Below are positions 18,117-28,014 of a stretch of DNA of 64,000 nt, piece by piece (the stretch's first letter is position 1; each line of letters opens with the position of its first letter). Source of the DNA: Candidatus Chryseobacterium colombiense (GTDB lineage: Bacteria; Bacteroidota; Bacteroidia; Flavobacteriales; Weeksellaceae). Location of the stretch: NCBI GenBank assembly GCA_029203185.1, contig CP119310.1, positions 1,426,001-1,490,000 on the forward strand, given 5' to 3'. A program made the position numbers and the translations under genes. The notes beneath the pieces were generated by a model that saw only the letters and a list, made by a program, of their open reading frames with translations, did not search any database and was not told the DNA's origin.

Positions 18117-18832
18117 GTGTTTGGTATTAGATTAATATGTTTTTGCAAGTTCTATTAACTATTATACCTACTGCATTACGTCCAATTCATTATTATAGTT
18201 TGAGTTGTATGCTTTTATTAAAATTACAACTTCAAAAACATACACCCGTTGAATAATCACGAATAAAATCATCACATTAACGAATCCCAACTAATTATAA
18301 TTAGTTATTAATACAAATAATAAACAAATAATACATTATAAAATATTATTTACTAGAAACACCAAATTTATCAATCCTCAGTTTAGAATGGTTTGTTTTC
18401 TAAAAAAACAAACGAAGCTATGTTTGATAGCTTCGTTGTTAGATTACAATCTTAAAGTTACATTTTTAAGACTGTTAGGTTAAATTGATTGTTATACTAA
18501 ATTTTTTTTCTCATTTTGTAATTGTATTCCTGCTCAATGAAAAGTGCTTTGCCAATTCAGTATTATTAAGCTTATGCTTTTTTATAGTCCGATATTCTAA
18601 AAAATCTGGTTTGTTTAAATATTAAGTTATTTCATTAAATTACAATAACATGATTAAGAACACAACAAACAAAGCCAGGCAATAGTGACTAATAATCATT
18701 TAATGATATCACAAAAATCAAAAATTGCCTGACAAGACTTCAACATTTTATATAATAAATTTGTGTTGTCAAAATTATATCATAAGAATTAACTCTTCTT
18801 CGGTGAAACCTGAATTTCGGTATGTATTTAAA
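18117..18832. other. AT-rich intergenic region
   Basis: No coherent reading frame on either strand. It holds one terminator (separate entry) and a spaced inverted repeat, CAGGCAAT near 18676 and ATTGCCTG near 18729, of unknown meaning. Confidence 0.5.
18411..18437 (-). terminator. Terminator-like hairpin
   Basis: A 10-bp stem AACGAAGCTA/TAGCTTCGTT with a 7-nt loop, followed on the minus strand by TTTGTTTTTTT. It may end transcription from the small genes to its right, although it is 400 nt past the last of them. Confidence 0.65.
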
Positions 18833-19051
18833 TTATCCTATACCAATGTAATAGTCCCGAACTATTCCTCTATGAAAATATAAGTAAAGCCTCCTTTTAT
18901 AAAGCCCCCAAAAATACCTTTTAACCATATAAATATATTGTTCGTCACATTTACTCTCTAATCGAAAATCTAGCAGGTTTTCTATTTCTTCCCGGGTTTT
19001 TCCAATGATTTCCTGTTCAAAAATCTCAAAATTTTCACTGTTTATCTTCAT
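18833..19051 (-). CDS. Small protein, paralogue 1 of a tandem family
   Basis: 72 residues. It shows the pattern IIGKTREEIENLL ... YIYMVKRYFWGLYKRRLYLYFHRGIVRDYYI: a helix starting GKT-EEI, then four strands with an aromatic-Gly-Leu turn. The same pattern occurs in the next two genes. It resembles SmpA/OmlA-type (BLIP-like) folds and some immunity proteins, but no family could be confirmed. No signal peptide. Confidence 0.6.
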   Translation of the reverse strand: MKINSENFEIFEQEIIGKTREEIENLLDFRLESKCDEQYIYMVKRYFWGLYKRRLYLYFHRGIVRDYYIGIG

Positions 19052-19197
19052 TTCATTCTCAGGTATTTCTATTTTTCTATGAATTCACCTCGCAACAGAT
19101 TTATAATCTCAATTTTTGTTTTTCCTTCCAGTGATAACTGTCCTATTTTTTATTCATTTCTTTTTGATTTTATCTTGTAATAATTGTGTACTTCTAT

Positions 19198-19395
19198 TTA
19201 TTTGATATCTGTCCTGTAATAACAATCCTGAACTCTTCCGTTGACATCACAAGTAATGTAAAGTTCTTTTTGAAGCAGTCCAAAACAGTAATTCTTCACT
19301 GTGATTGTATACCAATTCTTACAAATCTTCTTCGCAGAACGACTAAAAATAATTTCTATCTCTTCCAGTGTTTTTCCTATATATTTTTTGTCCAT
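19198..19395 (-). CDS. Small protein, paralogue 2 of a tandem family
   Basis: 65 residues, aligning with the 18833 gene: YIGKTLEEIEIIFSR ... YTITVKNYCFGLLQKELYITCDVNGRVQDCYYR. Its start codon touches the stop of the next gene upstream (19395), so translation is probably coupled. Function unknown. Confidence 0.6.
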   Translation of the reverse strand: MDKKYIGKTLEEIEIIFSRSAKKICKNWYTITVKNYCFGLLQKELYITCDVNGRVQDCYYRTDIK

Positions 19396-19691
19396 TACTC
19401 TCTTTCATAAAATTTAAACACTTTGTATTCCGGAGTTCCGTATTCATAATAAAATATGTTTCCGTATTCCATCCACAAGAAACATTCAGTAATTGTAATA
19501 TCCACTACCTTATCGCTCTCAAAAATAAAAGCAATTTCGTCTCTAAAAATTCCCCAACAATAACGGGAATAAAACCAGAATTCCTCGTCTGAACCTTTTG
19601 CCGGTTCTCCCCAGATTTTGCGTATATCTTCTTTCTTTTGAGAGATATGCAATCTCACTATTTTTTTTAGTTTCCGTATTTGCTTATCCAT
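19395..19691 (-). CDS. Small protein, paralogue 3 of a tandem family
   Basis: 98 residues, a longer and more diverged relative: HISQKKEDIRKIWGEPAKGSDEEFWFYSRYCWGIFRDEIAFIFESDKVVDITI. The phrase IRKIWGEP followed by an aromatic strand recalls SmpA/OmlA proteins. It overlaps the HTH gene upstream by 25 bp. No signal peptide, so probably cytosolic. Confidence 0.6.
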   Translation of the reverse strand: MDKQIRKLKKIVRLHISQKKEDIRKIWGEPAKGSDEEFWFYSRYCWGIFRDEIAFIFESDKVVDITITECFLWMEYGNIFYYEYGTPEYKVFKFYERE

Positions 19692-20095
19692 TTGTATAAA
19701 GTTGTTTTAGGAATCCTGTAACGCTCCAATACTTGAATTTTAGTCATTTCACCTGTCGCTATCTGTTCAACAATAAAATCTATAATTTCCCTGGTATAGA
19801 TATTTTTTCGGAAGTGAGGTAAGGTCTTTTTATTATTTTTTTGTTTTTCTGTTTTTTCAACTCCGGCAGGTGGGGAGTACAAAATCAGATGCTGCGAATA
19901 AAGCCTGAAAAAATCATATTCCAACAATTTACTCCATTTTAAAAGCAAATCTGTATCTAAGCTTGCTGACCTATACATAAGTTCTATAGCTTGATCTGTA
20001 CATTGAAAAAAGTTAATTATTCGATTCTTGCTAATCTTTTGCTCTTGAATTAGAAGTTTAATCGCTTGTCCTATGTGTATTTCTTTAATATTCAA
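19667..20095 (-). CDS. Two-HTH, transposase-like DNA-binding protein
   Basis: 142 residues. An N-terminal helical domain (IGQAIKLLIQEQKISKNRIINFFQCT) looks like a lambda-repressor-type HTH. The C-terminus (YTREIIDFIVEQIATGEMTKIQVLERYRIPKTTLYKWISKYGN) is the HTH found in IS3/Hin-type transposase A subunits. No catalytic DDE domain follows. It is probably a solo regulator or a remnant. It heads the operon of three small paralogues. Confidence 0.7.
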   Translation of the reverse strand: MNIKEIHIGQAIKLLIQEQKISKNRIINFFQCTDQAIELMYRSASLDTDLLLKWSKLLEYDFFRLYSQHLILYSPPAGVEKTEKQKNNKKTLPHFRKNIYTREIIDFIVEQIATGEMTKIQVLERYRIPKTTLYKWISKYGN

Positions 20096-20180
20096 TTATA
20101 TATTATTACTTTTTTATCACTAAATACATTTATAAATTAACTGATTTATCAGTGCTAATCCACTATACAATAGCGAACAA

Positions 20181-20270
20181 TTACTGTATAAAAACGAAGC
20201 TCTTCGATAGTTCAACACCTTTCTGCGAATTACCGACTGCTTTTTCCGACATATAAACAAGATCGTCCGT
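20181..20270 (-). pseudogene. C-terminal remnant of an unidentified gene
   Basis: The minus strand reads DPTDDLVYMSEKAVGNSQKG and continues to a TAA at 20181-20183, which looks like real protein sequence but has no start or upstream part. The stretch lies between the HTH gene and the adhesin terminator. The family is not recognised. Confidence 0.35.
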
Positions 20271-20370
20271 TGGATCTACTATCTATCTTCCGAGCAGAGG
20301 TGTGAAAGACGAGGTAATTAAGATCATTATCTATCCTCATATGCTTAGTATTTCTTTATATTTCATAAAA

Positions 20371-20393
20371 AGGCTGCCTTTAACAGACAGCCT
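20371..20393 (-). terminator. Terminator of the adhesin gene
   Basis: Inverted arms AGGCTG and CAGCCT with an extra pairing, followed on the minus strand by TTTTT. It lies 25 bp past the adhesin stop. Confidence 0.75.
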
Positions 20394-20417
20394 AAGAAAA
20401 TATACAATTTTGTGTTT

Positions 20418-22895
20418 CTAATCATTATCAATCCTCACCCACTTACCATTCTCCACTCCTTCATAGAAACGATCATTGTGATAAATAATCGCTCCCTGGA
20501 TATAAGGTTTATTTGCGGGTAAAGTGAGTGTTTCCGGTAAGGCATCCCTATTTCTCAGCAAGAAAATACCCGTTCCTTCTTTGACAACGATTCCTGTTCC
20601 CGGGACTAGCTGTATTACATTAGCATCTACCGTTGGATTAGCAATAGTAATCGAAGATAATTCGGCTAATCGTCTTGCTCCGGCACTTACTGTACAGCCT
20701 CTCAATTCGTTTCCGTACAATTGTACAACACCCGGTGTTGTACAATCAGGGTTGATATTTACTACAATATCTTTATTGCTGATTGCCACAGAACAAGCCA
20801 AACCGCTTGCAAAACGAACACCTTTAAGATGATAAACAAAAGTTCCTGCAACATTTCTTGGGTGGTTAATAGTCGCCACTCCATTTGCATTGGATGTAAT
20901 TTCTATATCAGCACCATTATTAATATTGTAAGTAAAAATATACGTCTGATTGGTAAGACTTCCTTTAAAAGTTACCACAACATCACCTGTCGGCTGCACC
21001 AGAACACTGGTTGTTGTAAGTGCCGTATTGTCTACCGGCAGAGCAACAGATGTAATCGTAAAATTTTCTGTGATGTTACATCCATCCTGGCTGTAAGTTA
21101 CACTGACACTGTAACTACCCGGTTGGGTAAAGGTAACCGTTGGCGAAGTGCTGATAACTCCTGTACCTAACCTTGTCCAGGTATACGATGCATTAGGATC
21201 TGTACCAAATAATGCTGCGGCATCATAAGTCTTAGGGAATTCTGAAGCACAAAGTGTTTTGTTACCACCAAAGCCCGCTGCCTGCACATTGGTAGGCACA
21301 ATAGTAAGATTGGTAGTATTTCCCAGATCCTGGCTGTTACCGTAAGCGCTAACCGGGCGTGAGAAATTAATATCCTTAACTGAAGCATAGAACATCGTAT
21401 AATTAGCTGCCGGATCAAGGTTAATGGTACTTTGTCCCGATGCTGCTGTTCTGCTCACATTAATCCTGTTACACGGTGTTCCCGTCATAAAGAGATTTTC
21501 TGATACATTTTGTCCGCTGGCAATTGTATAGGTTCCGGGATTAAAATACAAAGTTTTGTAATTGCCCGGAGAAGATAAAGTGCTGGATGTGCTTGTATTA
21601 GAACTTCCCAGGAAAGTAAGTTTTTCATAGTTATGAGCAGTGCTTCCCGTGTTCACAATACCGTCTTTCCAGATCGTTACTTCTCCAAAGCTGGAAGCAT
21701 TTGGAACTCCCGGTATCTCAAATATTTTCATCATAATTTTAGATTGAGACGCGATAATAGTTACAGGCGTATTGTTACCTGAGTTTACATAAAATTGTGG
21801 GAAATTATCTGTATAAAGTGTACTTCCTGTACTACTGGTCTGTATCCCTGTAATAACCGATTGACCAAAATCCAGCGTTGTATTAGCCGAGTTAATATTC
21901 TGAAAAAATAAACGCGTTAATGTCATCGGATAATTATTAGTTTTAAAGCTGTTGCTATTAAAACTATAAAGAGAACCTTTATACGCACTTAGCAGCTCAA
22001 CGTTTGCAGGAATAGTATTATCAAACGTAATATTTACATAAATCCCTTTTGTGTCGATGTAGCGTGCCGCATTGGACACACTATTATTCTGCATTCTTAT
22101 CGGATAATACAAGCTGTTATATGAACTCTCCTGGAAAACAACTTTCATATCACTTTGCAAGGTAAGGTTACCATATACATAAAGAGGTATTACATTATAA
22201 CTATTGTCAACACTGTTAATCTTCAGTACCGGCGTATTGGGTGCATTGCTGAAAGTTACATTATTCGCCGATGCAGATTGCCCTCCGAAATTATCAACCA
22301 TTACCTGATTTAGCGTAGGAGTAAAGCCAGAATTCTGGTCAAAGAAAACATTATCATTCGGTCTTGGTGCACCACAACCTGTAATAGGCGAACCTCCAGA
22401 TGTTAACGACCAATGCGATAGGTCGTTCCAGCTGCCTTGCCCTCCAATCCAGTAGAGATCTCTGGAAGCAGAAGAAAGAGAATTGGTAAAATCAATACCT
22501 GTATTGCCTCCCAAATCTGTACTTGCGGAAGTAATGTAAGTTTGTCCGCCTGATGAAAATATATTTTGCAGACGCACCCTGTCTATGATAAAATCTGTGG
22601 TATTGTATGTAGGGATAATAATCTGTTTTGCCGCGCCGTAACCACTTACTTGTAACCGGTCACCATCCAGACAGTCGCCTTGCAGCTGCATACTTTGGTT
22701 TACTTTTATATTACTCTGTAATCCCACAATATTTCTTTTCTGGATATTGAGATGATTGATTTCTTTTAAGCTGACGATCATTACAGTCGGATTACCAGGT
22801 GTTACCAAGGTATTACTTACAGGCATTATGTTGAGTCTGTTAATTGTTGTATTCTGTAAATCGGTATATATAGTACTACCATTAACACCCTGCAT
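20418..22895 (-). CDS. Large beta-rich surface protein (adhesin-like), 5'-truncated
   Basis: 825 codons. The sequence is Thr/Ser/Asn-rich with repeated beta segments: LYWIGGQGSWNDLSHWSLTSGG at about residue 145, a PKD-like region FTQPGSYSVSVTYSQDGC near 600, and a C-terminal module ending NGKWVRIDND. Proteins of this type are secreted surface or matrix components. There is no signal peptide: the frame opens only 12 codons before the first ATG and starts in mid-domain. The upstream neighbour is itself cut off at the same point. The gene therefore appears to have lost its 5' end in a deletion and is probably not exported. Confidence 0.75.
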   Translation of the reverse strand: MQGVNGSTIYTDLQNTTINRLNIMPVSNTLVTPGNPTVMIVSLKEINHLNIQKRNIVGLQSNIKVNQSMQLQGDCLDGDRLQVSGYGAAKQIIIPTYNTTDFIIDRVRLQNIFSSGGQTYITSASTDLGGNTGIDFTNSLSSASRDLYWIGGQGSWNDLSHWSLTSGGSPITGCGAPRPNDNVFFDQNSGFTPTLNQVMVDNFGGQSASANNVTFSNAPNTPVLKINSVDNSYNVIPLYVYGNLTLQSDMKVVFQESSYNSLYYPIRMQNNSVSNAARYIDTKGIYVNITFDNTIPANVELLSAYKGSLYSFNSNSFKTNNYPMTLTRLFFQNINSANTTLDFGQSVITGIQTSSTGSTLYTDNFPQFYVNSGNNTPVTIIASQSKIMMKIFEIPGVPNASSFGEVTIWKDGIVNTGSTAHNYEKLTFLGSSNTSTSSTLSSPGNYKTLYFNPGTYTIASGQNVSENLFMTGTPCNRINVSRTAASGQSTINLDPAANYTMFYASVKDINFSRPVSAYGNSQDLGNTTNLTIVPTNVQAAGFGGNKTLCASEFPKTYDAAALFGTDPNASYTWTRLGTGVISTSPTVTFTQPGSYSVSVTYSQDGCNITENFTITSVALPVDNTALTTTSVLVQPTGDVVVTFKGSLTNQTYIFTYNINNGADIEITSNANGVATINHPRNVAGTFVYHLKGVRFASGLACSVAISNKDIVVNINPDCTTPGVVQLYGNELRGCTVSAGARRLAELSSITIANPTVDANVIQLVPGTGIVVKEGTGIFLLRNRDALPETLTLPANKPYIQGAIIYHNDRFYEGVENGKWVRIDND

Positions 22896-22905
22896 ATCTA
22901 TCCTT

Positions 22906-23676
22906 TCAAAGAAATGAGAAAGTTTTATAAACTAGTAATCTTTTGATTTCTAAAATCAGTCTATTATTCATCCAAACATAAGGGGTCGTTTCTTCTAATT
23001 CTTTAAATGCCTTTTCTAAAGTCCGAACGTTTACATTTAGATAAGATGCAATCTGCTTTACAGATAAAGATTTGTTAAGATCATTACTATTAACAAAGGT
23101 CTTAAACTTAGATATCAAAATTTTTCGCGGTGAAATGTCGACAGTATTAGAGCTATCTGGCCGAAATATATTTTCGCAAATTAATAAAAGGCTAAACAAA
23201 TGATTATTAAGAATAATATGTTGATTCTCATTATCACAATTTTTAAGTTCAGCTTCAATCAAGTTGAATAAAAGCAAAACATCATCATACCTGTTACCCA
23301 GATCAAAATAAGGTAATATTGCAGGGTCATTAAACAAACAAGTATTGTGAAAAAAACCTAAATGCATTTGGTTAAGACAAAAAAACTCTTTAGTGAAGAT
23401 TAAGATTTTCGCTCCATAATTGACAGGAGGAAAAAATTGATTAATTTGATTTTGAGCTACAAAAAGTATATGCTTTTCTTTAACTTCGATCTTATTAAAA
23501 TCTACCATATGCAACCCTTCTCCTTTTTCGAAGAGATGCAATGCAAAAAATGATAATTTATGCGGTTCTATAATTTGAGGTCTGTCTTCAAGTAGTTCCG
23601 CTATGGATTTGGTATTAATATTCAAATTACCGTTAGGGAATAAAAATGGCTCAATGCTGTAATTTGACATATACAA
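22906..23676 (-). pseudogene. AraC-family regulator, truncated within its HTH domain
   Basis: 256 codons. An N-terminal sensing domain (FALHLFEKGEGLHMVDFNKIEVKEKHILFVAQNQINQF) is followed by the first half of an AraC domain: SVKQIASYLNVNVRTLEKAFKELEETTPYVWMNNRLILEIKRLLVYKTFS. In full-length relatives the second HTH (about 40 residues) comes next. Here two unrelated residues (FL) and a stop follow. DNA binding through one HTH alone is unlikely to be normal. The break coincides with the start of the truncated adhesin gene. Confidence 0.8.
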
Positions 23677-23868
23677 ACAATTTATATTTAAAAAAATGGA
23701 TTTTTTATAAATTACTAAGGAGATATTTCATTTTTTTTAACAATCAAACTTTTCTCAAAAATAAGAGTGTCGTATTGAAGTGAATCCCTCTTCAAACAAG
23801 ACATTAACGAACATAGGATCAGACTCTTTAGTTACGTGTGCATCTAATCTCTTTTCTAACCGCATATA

Positions 23869-25002
23869 TTATTTCCACCATTTTTTAAATGTCTGTGTAC
23901 TATCCTTAAACATCACAGGTTCTCCTATCATTGGAGTAATCATTTTGAAATCATACTTCTCAGATGCTTCTGAAATTTTATTCAACGGCTCGTGCCAGGA
24001 GTGTCTTCCCAGTGCATATTTGGAATTGTGGACAGTCATTACCCTTTTGGGCTGAAGAACCTCAATAGCTTTTACCAAGTCATCAGGCATCAAGTGGATA
24101 TATTTCCAGTCTTCATTATACTGCCCATTTTCCATGATGGCAAAATCAATGGTTCCAAACTTTTTCTTGATAGCGAAAAAATGGTCATCGTATCCCGTAT
24201 CCCCGCAGATAAAGACGTTGCCTAAAGACGATTGAAGCATATAAGCTGTCCATAACGACTGGTTGGCTTTTAGTCCACGTCCTGAAAAATGCCTTGCCGG
24301 CAAAGAAGTTAGTTTGATGTTGGTATCCATCTGCAGACTGTCATTCCAGTCTACTTCCAGAATCTTTTCAGGGGCAAAACCCCAGTATTCAAGGTGAGTA
24401 CCTACCCCTAACGGACATATCACTTTTCCGACACGGTCTTTAATCTGCTTCATTGTTTCATAGTCCAGATGATCCCAATGATCGTGTGTTATCAGTAGAT
24501 AATCTATCTCGGGCATATCAGCAGGTGTATAAGCATCAGCCCCTTTGAAAGCCTTGTTGTAAAATGAGAAAGGTGAAGCTGAAACCAGTACCGGATCGAC
24601 CAGCAATTTTTTGCCATCGGTTTGTATGTAAAGAGAGGAGTGCCCCATCCAGACCAATACATCCTCTTCCTTTGCAATTTTTTTAAGGTCGGTCTTTATA
24701 CTTGGAAGATTGATATCTGGTCGAAGTTCTTTAGATTTTTCGTCGAAAATAGCTCCCAGCCAAGCCTGAATGATAGATTTATCACCCACCAACAAAGGTG
24801 TATAGCTCAGATTCTGAAATTTACCATCCCTGTAATTAGGTGATTTTTTTATTCTTACCAAACGCTCCCCACTGGGAAGTTTCCCAAAGCTGGGCTGGTT
24901 GACTACAACAACGCTAATAACAACCAACAACAGCAGTATTCCAATAATGCTCCAGACCATTCTTTTTACTATTTTCTTTATTTTTATGTTCATCTCAATC
25001 AT
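23869..25002 (-). CDS. MBL-fold metallo-hydrolase (NAPE-PLD/UlaG-like), membrane-anchored
   Basis: 377 residues (MNIKIKKIVK at 24993 is an alternative start). One N-terminal membrane segment precedes a metallo-beta-lactamase fold: VLVWMGHSSLYIQTDGKKLLVDPVL, the zinc motif THDHWDHLDY, then FICGDTGYDDHF and MTVHNSKYALG. The order of motifs is that of N-acyl-phosphatidylethanolamine phospholipase D-like hydrolases. Substrate unknown. It is the last gene of the long minus-strand cluster. Confidence 0.88.
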   Translation of the reverse strand: MIEMNIKIKKIVKRMVWSIIGILLLLVVISVVVVNQPSFGKLPSGERLVRIKKSPNYRDGKFQNLSYTPLLVGDKSIIQAWLGAIFDEKSKELRPDINLPSIKTDLKKIAKEEDVLVWMGHSSLYIQTDGKKLLVDPVLVSASPFSFYNKAFKGADAYTPADMPEIDYLLITHDHWDHLDYETMKQIKDRVGKVICPLGVGTHLEYWGFAPEKILEVDWNDSLQMDTNIKLTSLPARHFSGRGLKANQSLWTAYMLQSSLGNVFICGDTGYDDHFFAIKKKFGTIDFAIMENGQYNEDWKYIHLMPDDLVKAIEVLQPKRVMTVHNSKYALGRHSWHEPLNKISEASEKYDFKMITPMIGEPVMFKDSTQTFKKWWK

Positions 25003-25095
25003 CTGCTTTATTCGTTAGGTAATAATGTAAACATCCTTATACCCTGTACACAACATGGTATTTTCAATACATCAATATATCTCAAATTAAAGCGG

Positions 25096-26673
25096 TTAAG
25101 TATATTTCAGCTTTTCTTCTTCTAAGTCTATTGCGAATAAATATTTGCGGATGAGCTCTTCGTCCATTTTGTCATCTGTCTTGTTTTTATTCAACAGCCA
25201 AATCCTTTGCTGCTCTAAAATTTCAAGATAGATATTCCTCGTTTCGACAGACAATTCATCTTCCTGCGGTGTGCTGTTCCTGTATTCCCACAGTGTGGCT
25301 ATCTGCTGTAAATATCTGTTGCTATCAAGCTGTTGCGGGTATCCGGTTTTTAAATAGTGTAAGGAATGTTCAGCCATACCTCTCTTCAGCATCATTTCTG
25401 CTTCTTCCTCTTTGTAGTGGTCGCCATAGTCGGGAATATTTGCCTTTTTAATCAGCCACGGGAGCGTGAGTCCCTGTAAGACCAATGTTGCCAATATCAC
25501 GACAAAGGTGATAAAGAGAATAAGATCTCTATAGGGAAAGGGAGTACCGTTGCCCATTTCAATCGGTATTGATAATGCAGCAGCAAGCGAAACTACACCC
25601 CGCATTCCCGACCAGCCTAAAATCAATGGGGCTTTTAACCCCGGATTTTTGTCTGCTACCGGAATAAAATTGCTGACTATTTTTGTGACCAATACTGCAC
25701 CGAATGAGGCAAAAAACCGACCAATAATCAATACGGCAGTTATAAGCAGACCATAGCTTATAGCTGAAGGAAGTCCTATGCCTTCCTGTTTCAACCCATC
25801 AGTGATTTCGGGTAAATCCAGTCCAATCATCAGGAATACAAGTCCGTTCAGTAGAAAAATAAGGCTTTTCCATACCTTGGCGCCTTGTATACGTGAAGAG
25901 CTGCTCAGAAAATCATTTCTTCGTGCGGACATCAGCAGACCACCGCTTACTACCGAAAGTACGCCCGAACTATGAACCTCTTCGGCAAGTATATACATCG
26001 CATAAGGAGTTACGAGCGTAAGAACAATATCAATGTTGGCATCAGTAGGCAGAAGCTTGTGCGCTTTCATCATCAGCCAGCCAATCAGCAGACCGATAGC
26101 AACCCCGCCAACGACCATCCACCCAAAACTTAATGCGGCCTGCTGCCAAACAAACTGTCCTGTGGCTACGGCAATCAGGGCAAAACGAAATATGATAAGT
26201 GACGAAGCATCGTTCAGCAGACTTTCACCCTCTATTACAGAGGACATCCGCTTTGGCAGTTTTACAAATTTCAGGATAGCATTTGCACTGACGGCATCAG
26301 GAGGGGATACAATACCACCCAACAGAAAGCCTAATGCCAATGAAAACCCTGGAATAAACCAATTGGAAACAAAAGCTACCGACATCGCCGTAAGAAAAAC
26401 CAGCACAAAAGCAAAGCTGCCGACAATCCGTCTCCAGCGCCAAAGCTCTTTCCACGAGATAACAAATGCAGCTTCATATAACAATGGTGGCAAAAAGATA
26501 ATGAAGATAAGTTCAGGCTCAATGTGTACCCGGGGCATATCTGGTATCAGGCTTATCATCAATCCTGCGATGACCAGCAGCACGGGATAAGCAACTTTTA
26601 TCTTGTCTGCCAGCATAATAAGCAATACAATCACTACAATCAGTATCAGAAATAAAGTAAAATATTCTATCAT
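25096..26673 (-). CDS. Na+/H+ antiporter, CPA1 family
   Basis: 525 residues with about 12 membrane segments. Family blocks are visible: FIIFLPPLLYEAAF, GGIVSPPDAVSANAIL with the ion-binding Asp, ESLLNDASSLIIFRFAL and GWSGMRGVVSLAAALSIP. A hydrophilic C-terminal tail of about 110 residues follows. It exchanges Na+ or K+ for protons across the inner membrane. Confidence 0.93.
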   Translation of the reverse strand: MIEYFTLFLILIVVIVLLIMLADKIKVAYPVLLVIAGLMISLIPDMPRVHIEPELIFIIFLPPLLYEAAFVISWKELWRWRRIVGSFAFVLVFLTAMSVAFVSNWFIPGFSLALGFLLGGIVSPPDAVSANAILKFVKLPKRMSSVIEGESLLNDASSLIIFRFALIAVATGQFVWQQAALSFGWMVVGGVAIGLLIGWLMMKAHKLLPTDANIDIVLTLVTPYAMYILAEEVHSSGVLSVVSGGLLMSARRNDFLSSSSRIQGAKVWKSLIFLLNGLVFLMIGLDLPEITDGLKQEGIGLPSAISYGLLITAVLIIGRFFASFGAVLVTKIVSNFIPVADKNPGLKAPLILGWSGMRGVVSLAAALSIPIEMGNGTPFPYRDLILFITFVVILATLVLQGLTLPWLIKKANIPDYGDHYKEEEAEMMLKRGMAEHSLHYLKTGYPQQLDSNRYLQQIATLWEYRNSTPQEDELSVETRNIYLEILEQQRIWLLNKNKTDDKMDEELIRKYLFAIDLEEEKLKYT

Positions 26674-26732
26674 AATGCTATTTTTATATGATGCCGAGTA
26701 TCAATCAGCTGGTATTTTTATGATTATGCCTT

Positions 26733-27392
26733 TTATTTTCTCTTGCTCAACAGGAGTATATCCTTGGTTTCCAGAATGTTTTTTTTGTAGCCATTGGCGG
26801 TAACATTAATCATTGCCTTGCCTACTTCTTCCAACGTCAGGAAAAATGGCTTACTGAATAGTCGCAGGAAAGGATATAATCCATTGATTACCTTGTAAAA
26901 ACCTTTTACATTTTTTGCTCCTTTGGTAGGCTGCATAAATGCTGGTCTGAAATTATAAACGGCTTTGAATGGCAATTTCAGTAAAGTATTCTCGGTTTTT
27001 CCTTTTACTCTTGCCCACATGGTGCGACCTTGCTCTGTACTATCCGTTCCGCCGCCTGATATATAACAGAATGTCATTTGGGGATTAATCGTAGCCATAG
27101 CAGATGCAAAGTTTACGGTAAGATTATAGGTGAATTTTGTATAGTCTTCTTCAGTCATTCCAACGGAAGAAACGCCTGCACAAAAATAGCAGGCATCGTA
27201 GCCCTGTATTTTTTCTATAATTGGAGAAAGGTCGTTGAAATCTCCGTGCAGCACTTCCTCAACTTTAGTACCTGCATAGCCGCTGGGTTTACGGTTGATG
27301 AGTAGTATTTTTTCTATTTGGGGATTGGCAATACATTCCTGTAGAACGCCTTCTCCAACCATTCCTGTTGCTCCTGTGATGATTACTTTCAT
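26733..27392 (-). CDS. NAD(P)-binding Rossmann-fold protein (atypical SDR)
   Basis: 219 residues. The N-terminal dinucleotide motif is ITGATGMVGEGVL. The middle has YFCAGVSSVGMTEEDYTKFTYNLTVNFA and YISGGGTDSTEQG, where the usual catalytic Tyr-Lys is replaced by WARVKGKTEN, as in HTATIP2/NmrA-like proteins. It may be an oxidoreductase or a redox sensor. Part of the minus-strand cluster. Confidence 0.82.
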   Translation of the reverse strand: MKVIITGATGMVGEGVLQECIANPQIEKILLINRKPSGYAGTKVEEVLHGDFNDLSPIIEKIQGYDACYFCAGVSSVGMTEEDYTKFTYNLTVNFASAMATINPQMTFCYISGGGTDSTEQGRTMWARVKGKTENTLLKLPFKAVYNFRPAFMQPTKGAKNVKGFYKVINGLYPFLRLFSKPFFLTLEEVGKAMINVTANGYKKNILETKDILLLSKRK

Positions 27393-27442
27393 AAATTCAA
27401 TAGTTTAAATTGTGTTTTTTTGTTATGATGATATTGGATCCT

Positions 27443-27964
27443 TTATTTCAGTTTTAATTTCATCATAATATCGGTTTGTTCATCTTCTCCCAGCTTGAAA
27501 ATATGCTTGTCAAATGCTACAAAACCATTCTTTTGGTAAAAAGCGATTGCTCTGTGGTTTTCTTCCCAAACACCCAACCAGACATAATCTGAATGTATCC
27601 GTCTGGCTACATCAACCGCTTTTTCGTATAAAATCTGTCCGGCATTTTTGCCGTGAAATTCTTTTAAAACATAAATCCGTTCTATTTCAAGCGCATTTTT
27701 GTCTTTTAGTTCGGTTTGTGATGCGCCGAAATTGACTTTCAAATAACCGATTACTTTTGTTTCAGATAGTGCGAAATAGAACCGGGAATTTTCATTATCA
27801 AGTTCATTAGTGAGCTTTTCGATAGAAAATCCTTCCTCTAAGTATTTTTTCATATTTCCTTCGGTATTGCTCGAAGAAAACGTTTCTGAAAAGGTTTTCC
27901 TGCCTATTTCCTGAAGCTGTTCAAGGTCGTTTAGGTTGACTTTTTTGATGACGATATCATTCAT
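27443..27964 (-). CDS. GNAT-family N-acetyltransferase
   Basis: 173 residues with the GNAT core: IGYLKVNFGA, then LEIERIYVLKEFHGKNAGQILYEKAVDVA (acetyl-CoA loop) and VWLGVWEENHRAIAFYQKNGF. It resembles the spermidine/polyamine or small-amine acetyltransferase group, but the substrate cannot be named from sequence. Confidence 0.88.
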   Translation of the reverse strand: MNDIVIKKVNLNDLEQLQEIGRKTFSETFSSSNTEGNMKKYLEEGFSIEKLTNELDNENSRFYFALSETKVIGYLKVNFGASQTELKDKNALEIERIYVLKEFHGKNAGQILYEKAVDVARRIHSDYVWLGVWEENHRAIAFYQKNGFVAFDKHIFKLGEDEQTDIMMKLKLK

Positions 27965-28014
27965 ATCTAAAATGAAAGATACTCCTAATAACCTTTGCTA
28001 TCAGGAGTATATAT

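Noticed and set aside
18676..18736. Spaced inverted repeat CAGGCAAT/ATTGCCTG as insertion-sequence ends
   Set aside because: Arms are only 8 bp, there is no transposase between them and no visible target duplication.
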